64,000 nt of DNA, from NCBI RefSeq assembly GCF_001610875.1, contig NZ_CP011272.1:2585988-2649987 (forward strand). The letters run 5' to 3'. The DNA is from Pirellula sp. SH-Sr6A. Lineage in GTDB: Bacteria > Planctomycetota > Planctomycetia > Pirellulales > Pirellulaceae. Below are positions 17,655 through 26,459 of this stretch, piece by piece. The position numbers were made by a program, and so were the translations under genes. The notes below the pieces were generated by a model. That model was not told where the DNA came from. It was given only the letters and a program-made list of their open reading frames with translations, and ran no database searches. Numbering within the stretch: the stretch's first letter is position 1; each line of letters starts with the position of its first letter.

Positions 17655-18120
17655 GCCCAAGCTCTCCCCCTTAGCAAGACACCGATGGCGCAAGCCCTTG
17701 CGCGCAATGGAAATCCGCGAGGATGACCATGCGGTTTGCCACTTCCCAGCCGCGATCCCTATTGCGCACTCAGCGCAATCCTCGATCGATCGTATGGCTT
17801 GAATCAAGCTCCCATACATGCAAATCGCGATGATCGCTCGACCGAGTGGCGATCCATCGCAAACGCCGCAATGAGCCTGAGTGGAGCATACGAATTGACT
17901 CCGCAATCATGGTCCTTTTTTGTTCGCAATTGGGTGGGTGAGACTTTACCATGATGCCAGACCAATCGCATCGCGGTGTAGAATGTCGACATTTTGGTCA
18001 TCGGAAGTACGGCGAGGGGTTGAGTCGATCAACCCCATCCATCCCCTCCAGACGAGAACTCCGGTCTGTCGCCAGACCAACCTGAGTTCGAAGTCTCATC
18101 CCCACAAGCTTCACCAAGAA
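17655..18120 (+). other. Gene-poor interval after ribH
   Basis: I see no convincing gene in these 466 bases. A perfect 7-bp hairpin (GCGCAAG / CTTGCGC, 17688-17703) occurs shortly after the ribH stop but lacks a T-run, so it is at best a weak terminator. Upstream of the next gene a TAGAAT at about 17982 could serve as a -10, without a good -35. Confidence 0.4.
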
Positions 18121-18785
18121 ATGAACAAGACATTGCTCGTCGCCGCAGCTATGTGGCTTCTACTGCTTGGCAAATCTTCCTTGATCCGGGCGGACTTCCC
18201 TTCGACTTTGAGGACAAGCAGGGGATTGCAGGAGTCACATCACTGACGTACGTGAAGCCCGAATTGACGATCACGATCACGAGAACCTCGGGTGCGACAT
18301 TCGATATCGATTCACCGGGAGTGAATCCGTTCCTCAATGGAAGCCTAAGTCCATTCAACGGCAACAACGGGGTGTACCTCGACGATCATTTCCAGATTGA
18401 GCTAAGTCGACCTGTCGCGGCCTTTTTCATGGATGCGGGAGACTTCGGGGGAGATTTCGATTCCTTGGTGTTCGAAGGGTTCGTGGGACCAGGATTGACG
18501 GGTGAGAGCGCCGGCTGGCAAGGCTCTTTGCCGGGTGGGGGAACGAACTTCGGGTACGCCACGATGCAACTAACACGAGATCCGGATCTGCCAGGTTTTC
18601 GGTCGTTCCGATTCCGAGGAGGAACACCGGTCGCGCCGAACTCGGTCTATTACGACAACATCCGCTTTCGACTGTCCTCCGTTCCCGAGCCGGGCGCCGC
18701 GTTACTAGTCGCTTTGGGATGCACCTGCATCGGCGCCATTCGATTCCGGAGAAGGAAAATGGATCTCGATCGCGAACTCTCCTGA
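18121..18785 (+). CDS. PEP-CTERM exported protein, frame disrupted in the signal peptide
   Basis: A clean signal-peptide start (MNKTLLVAAAMW, ATG 18121) is in a different frame from the mature protein, which reads from about 18153. Adding one base after the ATG at 18151 would give MNKTLLVAAAM-L-ASTAWQIF, a textbook signal peptide. The mature part (about 200 residues) is beta-rich and ends in the PEP-CTERM sorting signal: VPEPGAALLVALG, a hydrophobic helix, then RFRRRK. Such proteins are exported, then sorted and cleaved by an exosortase. A GTG at 18153 would give the mature part without export. Either the gene is a fresh pseudogene or the read lost a base. Confidence 0.7.
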
Positions 18786-18984
18786 TGTCGTGGTACTTGC
18801 CAAATTCCGACTTCAGCTTGAGGCCGGTCCCTGCCTCTGCATACCCACCAGAAAAATGGTCACCTGTCCAGGCGTAAAGAACCCCGTGGGCTCTTTTCAA
18901 GTAACGTGCGGCGCAACCACTAGAAGGGCTTCATCGACATGCTCGCGATCAATGGTTGCGAGCAGCCCAATCGATTCCTGAGAT

Positions 18985-19470
18985 TGCATGGGAACCGAAC
19001 ACTAATCGTCACTAATCACCACTAATAAGGAATCGCAGCAAGATGGTCGCGGTTCTTGATCAGTGCGAATGAGTGGAGATTAGTGTTCCTGCTTTCTCAA
19101 GACGCTGCACTTTACATTCCAACAATGTCCATGTTTGCTCTCTGTACGTTGGACTCATTTTTGCTGTTAACCTTGGGTTGATATGCAATCGATGAAATGA
19201 GCCAATAAAAATGCGGTCTAGGTCCTAGGGGTTCTCTCCCTCCTACAATTCGCTCATGGAATATCAGGCACCGACCTCATCGAGGCGTTTAACAATCGCT
19301 TTAAAAAGTTACGCATTGTCACCAACAACACGGGCCCCACTCCGCGATCCTCCGCATCATCCGCGGTTGACCATCACCGATTGCATACCCAGACAACGAG
19401 AGCGATTAGTCGTAGGTGGAGCACTAAACTAGCGGGGAGGAGAGGGATCAACCGCGGAGATTGCGGAGAT
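18985..19470 (+). repeat. Dispersed repeat block, copy A
   Basis: This block, starting near GATTGCATGGGAACCGAACA, has a diverged second copy at about 24867-25360. Its left part holds a run of CACTAATC-like direct repeats and an inverted pair AACACTAATC / GATTAGTGTT about 70 bases apart. Both copies run straight into the ~240-bp hairpin repeat. There is no convincing coding frame. The 200 bases between 18786 and 18984 hold nothing I can name. Confidence 0.75.
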
Positions 19471-19487
19471 GCGCGGAGGCAGAATGA

Positions 19488-21312
19488 TGAAGAATAGGAG
19501 GCGCCCACGTTCGGGTAACGTCCTGATTGCTCGATGGCACTGTGCTCTGAGTCCCGGTAGGGACGAAAGAAAATACGGCTGGAAAGATGCGATCAACCTA
19601 GAGATGATCACGAAGCGTAAGGCATAGCACCGGGTCCGTTTATTACCCGTTCCCAGGATGAGAAATAGGAGGCGCCAACCTTTTGGGGTAATGTCCTGGC
19701 TGCTCGATGGCACTGTGCTCTTAGTCCCGGTAGGGACGGCAGACAATAGCCCAGCCTTTCAAGGCTGGGTATGCGCACAATCATCGCGACAGTCCCGGTA
19801 GGGACGAAAGAAAATACGACTGGAAAGATGCGATCAACCTAGAGATGATCACGAAGCGTAAGGCATAGCACAGGATCCGTTTATTACTCGTTCCCAGGAT
19901 GAGAAATAGGAGGCGCCCACCTTCGGGTAACGTCCTGATTGCCCGATGGCACTGTGCTCTTAGTCCCGGTAGGGACGGCAGACAATAGCCCAGCCTTTCA
20001 AGGCTGGGTATGCGCACAATCATCGAGTCAGTCCCGGTAGGGACGAAAGAAAATACGACTGGAAAGATGCGATCAACCTAGAGATGATCACGAAGCGTAA
20101 GGCATAGCACCGGATCCGTTTATTACCCGTTCCCAGGATGAGAAATAGGAGGCGCCAACCTTTTGGGGTAATGTCCTGGTTGCTCGATGGCACTGTGCTC
20201 TTAGTCCCGGTAGGGACGGCAGACAATAGCCCAGCCTTTCAAGGCTGGGTATGCGCACAATCATCGCGACAGTCCCGGTAGGGACGAAAGAAAATACGGC
20301 TGGAAAGATGCGATCAATCTAGAGATGATCACGAAGCGTAAGGCATAGCACCGGATCCGTTTATTACCCGTTCCCAGGATGAGAAATAGGAGGCGCCAAC
20401 CTTTTGGGGTAATGTCCTGGTTGCTCGATGGCACTGTGCTCTTAGTCCCGGTAGGGACGGCAGACAATAGCCCAGCCTTTCAAGGCTGGGTATGCGCACA
20501 ATCATCGCGACAGTCCCGGTAGGGACGAAAGAAAATACGACTGGAAAGATGCGATCAACCTAGAGATGATCACGAAGCGTAAGGCATAGCACCGGGTCCG
20601 TTTATTACCCGTTCCCAGGATGAGAAATAGGAGGCGCCAACCTTTTGGGGTAATGTCCTGGTTGCTCGATGGCACTGTGCTCTTAGTCCCGGTAGGGACG
20701 GCAGACAATAGCCCAGCCTTTCAAGGCTGGGTATGCGCACAATCATCGCGACAGTCCCGGTAGGGACGAAAGAAAATACGACTGGAAAGATGCGATCAAC
20801 CTAGAGATGATCACGAAGCGTAAGGCATAGCACAGGATCCGTTTATTACTCGTTCCCAGGATGAGAAATAGGAGGCGCCCACCTTCGGGTAACGTCCTGA
20901 TTGCCCGATGGCACTGTACTCTTAGTCCCGGTAGGGACGGCAGACAATAGCCCAGCCTTTCAAGGCTGGGTATGCGCACAATCATCGCGACAGTCCCGGT
21001 AGGGACGAAAGAAAATACGGCTGGAAAGATGCGATCAACCTAGAGATGATCACGAAGCGTAAGGCATAGCACCGGATCCGTTTATTACCCGTTCCCAGGA
21101 TGAGAAATAGGAGGCGCCCACCCTTTTGGGGTAACGTCCTGCTTGCTCGATGGCACTGTGCTCTTAGTCCCGGTAGGGACGGCAGACAATAGCCCAGCCT
21201 TTCAAGGCTGGGTATGCGCACAATCATCGAGTCAGTCCCGGTAGGGACGAAAGAAAATACGACTGGAAAGATGCGATCAACCTAGAGATGATCACGAAGC
21301 GTAAGGCATAGC
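19488..21312 (+). repeat. Tandem array of eight ~240-bp hairpin-rich modules
   Basis: GTCCCGGTAGGGACGAAAG recurs at about 19551, 19792, 20031, 20271, 20512, 20753, 20994 and 21234, so the period is about 239-241 bp. A full module has GTCCCggtaGGGAC twice, a 9-bp hairpin CCCAGCCTTtcAAGGCTGG between them, and a conserved ~150-bp spacer that ends in an AGGAGGCGCC segment. The first module is partial. Spacers come in two subtypes (one with CCTTTTGGGG, one with CCTTCGGG). Minus-strand open frames of 68-105 codons repeat with it but lack start context and shift in length, so I read them as by-products. A single extra module lies at 25370-25600. Confidence 0.9.
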
Positions 21313-21800
21313 AATCCGGCGCTGCAGAGCAATCTGGAAAAATGTGTTCGAGAACTCGGCGCTATTAAGCGAGTTGATGGTGCGGCGAGATTTTCTCTGA
21401 GGCCCAGTTCGTGCAATCGATGAACCTGGACTCACTTCGGTGCAAATAGGTGATCGGTTGGTGGCTTTCTCCAGCTTTGTGTACTGCTTCTCAATCGATT
21501 TTCTGGCTTGCGACTTTCAATCAGACATCCATCGAGCTCGCTGCTCGCTTGGTGACACTTGTTTCTTGGTACAAGACGCACTTAAATAAGGTTTAGCTCG
21601 TGTTGGTTTGGATCGCGACATGCGATGTTTCGCTTTCTCTTGCGTTGCATCGATCACACGATAGAGCGCGATTGAGCCCTAACCTCGCAGCTCTCGCTGT
21701 TGCTCGCTTCTCTTTAAGGTCCACCGGAACTCTCGCTCCGGTCTCAAGGACCATCTCGTCGGGTGTCTGACCTTGGAAGGCAAAATGGGGAACAACTTTC
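21311..21800 (-). pseudogene. Decayed 3' end of the DDE transposase element
   Basis: This segment aligns over its whole length, with many substitutions and small indels, to the 3' part of the DDE transposase element at 32874-33355. It includes one copy of the CGGCGCTGCAGA..TCTCTGAGGCC repeat, which the intact element has in triplicate. On the minus strand, 21710-21800 still encodes a version of the C-terminal FAFQGQTPDEM region. It breaks off exactly where the array ends on one side and at GGGGAACAAC on the other. It is an old remnant of the family that later took part in the large amplification. Confidence 0.8.
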
Positions 21801-21810
21801 TGCCGCGGTT

Positions 21811-21905
21811 ATGTCCTGAAAGGACTTCAGCTATTAGCCCGGGGTAAGCTAGCGCCACCCCGGGTTGGTTACAAAAGAAGTCACGTATCCCGGGAGGGAT
21901 GAAAG
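21811..21905 (+). repeat. Single diverged module of hairpin-repeat type
   Basis: Three hairpins follow the same plan as the array: GTCCtgaaAGGAC, then CCCGGGGT..ACCCCGGG (8-bp stem), then TCCCGGGAGGGATGAAAG. The sequence differs but the layout (short hairpin, TAG, long hairpin, short hairpin plus GAAAG) is the same, which points to a palindromic repeat superfamily. Confidence 0.5.
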
Positions 21906-22098
21906 CGATTCAGGGAGCAGCTGGCCTCCTTGCCAGGATGCGAAATCCCATTGCGATAGACCGGTGATGTCGCTTGTGCTCAAACACCGGCTACAAGCTT
22001 CCATGCTTTCGGCAAGCAGAACGTAGCTTCTCTGTCGGCAGACAGCCATAAACATCGAAGACTGGAGCAACGCGCCAGGTCACCACTCCTATCAAGGA

Positions 22099-22326
22099 TT
22101 GGATGTCCGATACGCGGATCTGCTTTACAACCTCGGATTCGTCAGCGTGCGATCGCTCGCAGGGACCACCGAATCGGAACTGCGAAGAACTCCAGGCATC
22201 GGCGAAACCATCGTCGAGCATTGCCGCAAGGTGCTTCGAACGCTCAACATGTCGTTCCGCGACGAAGTCCCAAACCTGCTCGCCCATCCGAGGCTACCCA
22301 ACGCGCGAGATTTGGAAGACGACTGA
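22099..22326 (+). CDS. Small helix-hairpin-helix-like protein or fragment
   Basis: About 75 residues. The central part (LYNLGFVSVRSLAGTTESEL then RRTPGIGETIVEHCRKVLRT) has the spacing of helix-hairpin-helix or RpoA C-terminal-domain folds, with a PGIG hairpin. It starts at a TTG and the reading frame continues upstream without an ATG to a stop at about 22024, so it may be the remnant of a longer protein. Base composition resembles core genes. Function is unknown; DNA binding is suggested only by the hairpin motif. Confidence 0.45.
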   Translation: MDVRYADLLYNLGFVSVRSLAGTTESELRRTPGIGETIVEHCRKVLRTLNMSFRDEVPNLLAHPRLPNARDLEDD

Positions 22327-22754
22327 CAGGGGGCGATCTCAAGTAACCCATGCTTTGAATCCGTTCGTCGTCGACGAAGTCCATGAATGATAGCGAATCG
22401 AACATTGGATCGGCGACTGGAATTGAGTTGCACTACGACAAGGCATCGAATGAGGGCTCAGCGCCGGATTTTTCGGGACGCTGTTCGGTAATCCCAGGCC
22501 CGTCGTCGCATTACACCACACGACCTACGGCGAGCCGCGGCAACGTCCCTAACCCCATAAGTTCTGCCTGAGAATAACCTACGGTCGCATTAAGGGAAAA
22601 TTCCTTGGCATTGAGCAACTTCACACCTTGGACGGTGAGGTACAACTCAAAGGGTTTCAAAGCCCATTCTGTTAGTCGCATTGGCTACAATAGAGGTTTT
22701 GTTTTCCGGCGCATGCGCCGTAAAATTACTAGTTCCACCAGGAGGATAACGCAA
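22327..22754 (+). other. Interval without supported genes
   Basis: No open frame here looks coding. A TACAAT (22686-22691) about 65 bases before the next gene is a possible -10 for it. Confidence 0.35.
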
Positions 22755-23321
22755 ATGCGCATGACATTGATTCTTGTTTTGCTTATGTGCTTTCTTGGGC
22801 TCGATTTAAGAGCCCAAGAGAAATCATCTACCGAGCCGCGTCGGATAAAGGCAACGGTAGGCGAAATCCGTCTCGCAGAAGATGTAGAGATTGAGGGCAT
22901 TAAGACCCTTGATGATCTCAGGGGCCTAAACAAACTTGGGAAAGTAGTGATCAACGAAAAACTAGTCTTCGATACAGTCGAAGGTAAGAAAGTAAGCTTT
23001 GCATTTGAAAAGGCGGTTAGTCGAGTAATATCCACCGTTACTCGACTTGGAAAGACCCAGTCTACATACGATCAGGTGCCCACGGGCACCAAAGTGACGA
23101 TTGAAATAAACTCAAGAGAAAACCAAACGCACGCTGTAGGATTGCAATATAGTGCGGTCCGAGCTGGGCTAGAGCCTGATGATAAGAACGTACCGCTAGA
23201 GTTTTCGCAAATTACTCTGACCGCTGATACCGTCGTCTCAGAGAATATGCCGAAGTTTCTTCTGTCACAATCATCAAAAGAACCCACATTTATCATGATC
23301 CTTGTAGAGCCAATCAAATAG
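22755..23321 (+). CDS. Predicted secreted protein, unknown function
   Basis: About 188 residues. The ATG at 22755 has a near-perfect AGGAGG nine bases upstream (22740-22745) and begins a signal peptide (MRMTLILVLLMCFLGLDLRA), so the open frame upstream to 22605 is rejected. The mature part is beta-rich with alternating charged and hydrophobic residues and no cysteines. I do not recognise it. Codon use is more AT-rich than in the core genes to the left, suggesting acquired DNA. Confidence 0.65.
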   Translation: MRMTLILVLLMCFLGLDLRAQEKSSTEPRRIKATVGEIRLAEDVEIEGIKTLDDLRGLNKLGKVVINEKLVFDTVEGKKVSFAFEKAVSRVISTVTRLGKTQSTYDQVPTGTKVTIEINSRENQTHAVGLQYSAVRAGLEPDDKNVPLEFSQITLTADTVVSENMPKFLLSQSSKEPTFIMILVEPIK

Positions 23322-23459
23322 ACGGAACATAGGGTTGCAACGGAGCGGCCTATTCAAGTGGTCTGGCTAGAGTTTATCCATGCACCTGCCCGCTGAACCC
23401 GGTTATTACATAATAAGTGCTTACACTCCCATCCTTTATTTGACCATTGGAGAATACGA

Positions 23460-23927
23460 ATGGATAAAGCAACTGAAGTTACGTTCCGTTTACATCGTCT
23501 CGAATCGGAGATCAAACGTTGGCGCATTGCGACCGCAGTTGTTGCGATTGCTCTGGTTTGTATTGCGGCAGCTCCGAACAACGATACTCCAAATGTCGTT
23601 CGAGCAAATGAGTTTCAACTTATCGGAAAAGATGGAAAGGTAGCTGGAAAACTGGAGGTTATGGGCACCGGTGCATATTTGCGACTCAACGAATCTGACG
23701 GACGCTCTTCTGCGGTAATAACGGCCAACAACCAGCGGGCAGGACTCTACCTGAAGAATGATGACCGAATCAATTCTGCATCTATCGAAGCATATGCAGT
23801 TGGTGGCGCAATTGGCCTATCTCGTACAACTGGCAATGGCAAGTTGTCTACAGAAGTCGTTGGCGGAAGAAATGGATGTCTTCTTAAAACGACAGGCAAA
23901 GACGGCGAAGAAAAGGTAATACCATAA
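23460..23927 (+). CDS. Membrane-anchored protein with beta-repeat region
   Basis: 155 residues. The N-terminus (about 1-20) is a charged helix (EVTFRLHRLESEIKRW), followed by a membrane segment (ATAVVAIALVCIAAAP, about 24-39). After that come short beta-like repeats with recurring FQLIGKDGKVAGKLEV and YLRLNESDGRSSAVI patterns, ending KTTGKDGEEKVIP. It is probably anchored with the repeat part outside the cytoplasm. No function is known to me. Thirteen bases past its stop lies the 3' terminus of a group II intron remnant on the other strand. Confidence 0.6.
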   Translation: MDKATEVTFRLHRLESEIKRWRIATAVVAIALVCIAAAPNNDTPNVVRANEFQLIGKDGKVAGKLEVMGTGAYLRLNESDGRSSAVITANNQRAGLYLKNDDRINSASIEAYAVGGAIGLSRTTGNGKLSTEVVGGRNGCLLKTTGKDGEEKVIP

Positions 23928-23940
23928 CTGCCAATAACAT

Positions 23941-24160
23941 GTAACCGGGTAAGGATGCACGTTGCCGGTCACCCTGCACAGACCACCGTACGTGCGGGTC
24001 CGCATACGGCGGTTCAACGAAGATGAGCAGGTCTTAAGATGCGCTGCGTGTCTCCAGTCATCGAACAGTGTATTGATCCTTCTGGCGGTCTGAAAAGTCA
24101 CTCCCGTTGACTGGAGTCCACGAGGTTCCAACCTTGCTATTGACCAATAAGGTTGGATTC
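23941..24160 (-). ncRNA. Group II intron 3' end (domains V and VI), truncated
   Basis: On the minus strand, 24015-23981 folds as domain V: a stem with a CG bulge, capped by a GACC-type loop, and a CGC triad paired to GTG at its base. It is followed by domain VI (23972-23941), an 8-bp stem GTGACCGG / CCGGTTAC with an unpaired A about nine bases from the 3' end. The intron would end in ..GGTTAC at 23941. Upstream, a 9-bp stem (24116-24108 with 24060-24052) and another (24157-24149 with 24135-24127) may be remains of earlier domains. No reverse transcriptase and no GTGYG 5' end is visible, so splicing is not expected. Confidence 0.6.
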
Positions 24161-24184
24161 CCAGGATAGCCCCACTGACTCACC

Positions 24185-24895
24185 ATGTTACCGTGGAACC
24201 CCTGGAGTACCCTCGACGTGTCCACAGCCAAGATCTATCTCAAAGAACTCTCTGACCAATTCAAACGAACGCAAAAGGCCCTGCAAGCATGGAGCCAGGC
24301 CGATACCCCCAACATTGCTTTCGACGGCATAGTTGTGAAGGGAATCAGCGAATCTCTCCGCCTCGAGTGGCAGCGATTGATTGACGCATCGGCTGACGAT
24401 GGACGCGAAGTCGAAGACAAAGCCAAACGCGTTGTGATGGCTCTCGACGACTTCGCACTGAAGTTTGCTCGGTGGATGCGAGCTGCAGCGGTACAAGCAG
24501 ACAGCCCCCGCGGAAGCGTCGCGATGTGGGAAGCGTGGGAGCGAGTCGAATCCGCCTTCATGCCAGTGAACCTGTCATTACCCAAGCCGGTGAAGTACTT
24601 GGTCGCTGTAGCGAATGCCCCTCGGGAGCAGATCTCACGGGAGTACGGATGGATCGATGAGCGCTGTGAGCCCGATCTGGTCAAGGTTCAGGAGGAGTAC
24701 GAAACTCCAGGCAAGCACTTCGACAAAGAGACTTGGACTGGCCCCGCACTCAAGAGCTACTACGCCAACATCAACCGCCAGTGGTCGGAGCGCATCGGAT
24801 CACGCAAGCTGTTCTTCTCGACGCTGAACGAATTGAATCCCAAACTGACGGCAACTCTTAGGATTGCATGGGAACAGAACACTAATCGTCACTAA
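24185..24895 (+). CDS. Hypothetical protein, C-terminus supplied by repeat block B
   Basis: 236 residues, mostly helical, acidic/basic mixed, with no signal peptide or membrane segment. The start (ATG 24185) follows the intron remnant. From about residue 228 the reading frame enters repeat block B (GATTGCATGGGAACAGAACA), so the last residues (IAWEQNTNRH) are encoded by the repeat and the native C-terminus is probably lost. A segment REQISREYGWIDERCEPDLVK could be a helix-turn-helix. I cannot assign a function. Confidence 0.55.
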   Translation: MLPWNPWSTLDVSTAKIYLKELSDQFKRTQKALQAWSQADTPNIAFDGIVVKGISESLRLEWQRLIDASADDGREVEDKAKRVVMALDDFALKFARWMRAAAVQADSPRGSVAMWEAWERVESAFMPVNLSLPKPVKYLVAVANAPREQISREYGWIDERCEPDLVKVQEEYETPGKHFDKETWTGPALKSYYANINRQWSERIGSRKLFFSTLNELNPKLTATLRIAWEQNTNRH

Positions 24896-25610
24896 TCACC
24901 ACTAATAAGGAATGGCAGCAAGATGGTCGCGGTTCTTGATTAGTGTGAATGAGTGGAGATTAGGGTTCCTGCTTTCTCAAGACGCTGCACTTTGCATTCT
25001 AGCAATGTCCATGTTTGCTCTCGGTACCTTGGACTCATTTTTGCGGTTCCCCTTGGGTTTATATGCAATCGATGAAATGAGCCAATAAAAATGCGGTCTA
25101 GGTTCTAAGGGTTCTCTCTCTCCTACGATTCGCTCATGAATAGGAGACATCCACTTCATAGGGGCCTTTAACAATCGCTTTAAAAAGTACGCCTTGTCAC
25201 CAACAACACGGGCCCCACCCCGCGATCCTCCGCTTCATCCGCGGTTGACCATCACCGATTGCATATCCAACAGCGAGAGCGATTAGTCGCAGGTAGAGCT
25301 CGAAACCAGCGGGGAGGAGAGGGATTAACCGCGGAGATTGCGGAGAATCGCTGAGGAAGAATGATGAGAAATAGGAGGCGCCCACCTTCGGGTAACGTCC
25401 TGATTGCCCGATGGCACTGTGCTCTTAGTCCCGGTAGGGACGGCAGACACTAGCCCAGCCTTTCAAGGCTGGGTACGCGCACAATCATCGCGACAGTCCC
25501 GGTAGGGACGAAAGAAAATATGGCTGGAAAGATGCGATCAACCTAGAAATGATCACGAAGCGTAAGGCATAGCACCGGATGAGTTTATTACCCGTTCCGA
25601 GTATCGAACT
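24867..25610 (+). repeat. Dispersed repeat block, copy B, with one hairpin module
   Basis: About 24867-25360 is the second copy of the block at 18985-19470, diverged by scattered substitutions and small indels. It is followed at 25370-25600 by one module of the ~240-bp array (two GTCCCGGTAGGGAC hairpins and the CCCAGCCTTtcAAGGCTGG hairpin). The remainder to 25730 is unassigned. Together the two blocks bracket the 21.3-24.9 kb segment. Confidence 0.75.
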
Positions 25611-25765
25611 ACGTTTCTTATATTGCACATTCTCCCACTCACGCCCAGCCCTTCTCCCCCAAGCCCGAGGCCAAAGGAAGCCAGATAACCACGAACGTTC
25701 CGCGCGACGCGCCCTCGAAGATGACATCCTCGATTCGAAACGCTGCATGGGTTATTGAGATGGGT

Positions 25766-25781
25766 TACAATAGCCACCATG
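25766..25781 (+). promoter_or_regulatory. TACAAT element abutting the start codon of an orphan RHS tip
   Basis: TACAAT (25766-25771) ends seven bases before the ATG at 25779. The same GTTACAATAG..ATGCACCCCCAAAACGCCA arrangement occurs before the tips at 41647, 50300 and 58954. If it acts as a -10 box, the message would be leaderless. A GCTGCA about 17 bases upstream is the conserved but weak -35 candidate. Confidence 0.45.
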
Positions 25782-26459
25782 CACCCCCAAAACGCCACCA
25801 TTGCAACTGCCCAAGAGCCCCGCTACCCGCGTCCCCGCACGGGAGAGCCAAATGTAACCTTCGGTTGCACCGAACCTGCTATCGCTTCTTTGCAGTGCTT
25901 CCATGTACCTTCCATCAACGCCAGCGTTGGTCCGTCCCCAACCGAAGCCACCACTGCCACTTGGCATTACCAAGGAAACCAGCAGTATTCCATATCCGCG
26001 GTATCCACTTCTTCAGGCTCCGTAGCCGAACGCTACGCCTACACCGCCTATGGCCAGCCAACGATCCTCGATGGATCAGGCTCGGTCCTCTCCAGTTCGG
26101 CGATCAACAATCGCTACACGTATACCGGGCGTGAATGGGATCAGACGCTTGCGCTGTACCACTTCCGTGCAAGGTGGATGAGTGGGCTCGCAGGAAGGTT
26201 CATGAGTAGGGATCCGATCGGGTATGAGGGAAGCCCTTCGAATTTATATGAATTTTTAGATTCGAATTTAGGAGATCGCGTTGATCCTTTTGGGCTGTCT
26301 TGGACAACTGCAGGGTTTATCTATCACTACTATTACGGATGGGGAGCGCCAATTGATCTAAGAAGCGTTGGGTTGCATACGGCTTTCTTCGAGAAAACTT
26401 GTGGGGATGCTATCTCGTTTCTTAGAACGTGTTTTAAAATTGCGTTTTCTACGTTTTAG
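25779..26459 (+). CDS. Orphan RHS C-terminal tip, interrupted by an IS
   Basis: 226 residues. A ~70-residue leader (MHPQNATIATAQEPR onward) precedes the RHS core signature: GSVAERYAYTAYGQPTILDG, NRYTYTGREWDQTLALYHFR, ARWMSGLAGRFMSRDPIGYE and VDPFGL. The unique tip after DPFGL (FIYHYYYGWGAPIDLRSVGL) is typical of RHS effectors. From 26425 the frame is inside the IS, so the final residues (RTCFKIAFSTF) are IS-encoded. Joining the sequences across the target duplication would instead end in FLSSCANKVRRKAHV. Without the YD-repeat shell this is a displaced tip, a store of toxin diversity rather than a working effector. Confidence 0.7.
   Translation: MHPQNATIATAQEPRYPRPRTGEPNVTFGCTEPAIASLQCFHVPSINASVGPSPTEATTATWHYQGNQQYSISAVSTSSGSVAERYAYTAYGQPTILDGSGSVLSSSAINNRYTYTGREWDQTLALYHFRARWMSGLAGRFMSRDPIGYEGSPSNLYEFLDSNLGDRVDPFGLSWTTAGFIYHYYYGWGAPIDLRSVGLHTAFFEKTCGDAISFLRTCFKIAFSTF

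Noticed and set aside
18427-18900. Minus-strand frame beginning MKRAHGVLYAWTGDHFSGGY
   Set aside because: The first ~40 residues look protein-like and may be a gene remnant, but the rest is antisense to the PEP-CTERM gene and there is no ribosome site.
19429-21227. Minus-strand open frames of 68-105 codons repeated through the tandem array
   Set aside because: They recur only because the DNA repeats, have no ribosome sites, vary in start and length between modules, and cover perfect hairpins. Read as non-coding.
19488-21312. CRISPR array
   Set aside because: Spacers between the GTCCCGGTAGGGAC repeats are themselves repeated, units are ~240 bp, and no cas genes are present.
24185-24895. Group II intron reverse transcriptase near the domain V remnant
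   Set aside because: The 24185 protein is on the opposite strand and shows no reverse transcriptase motifs such as YADD.
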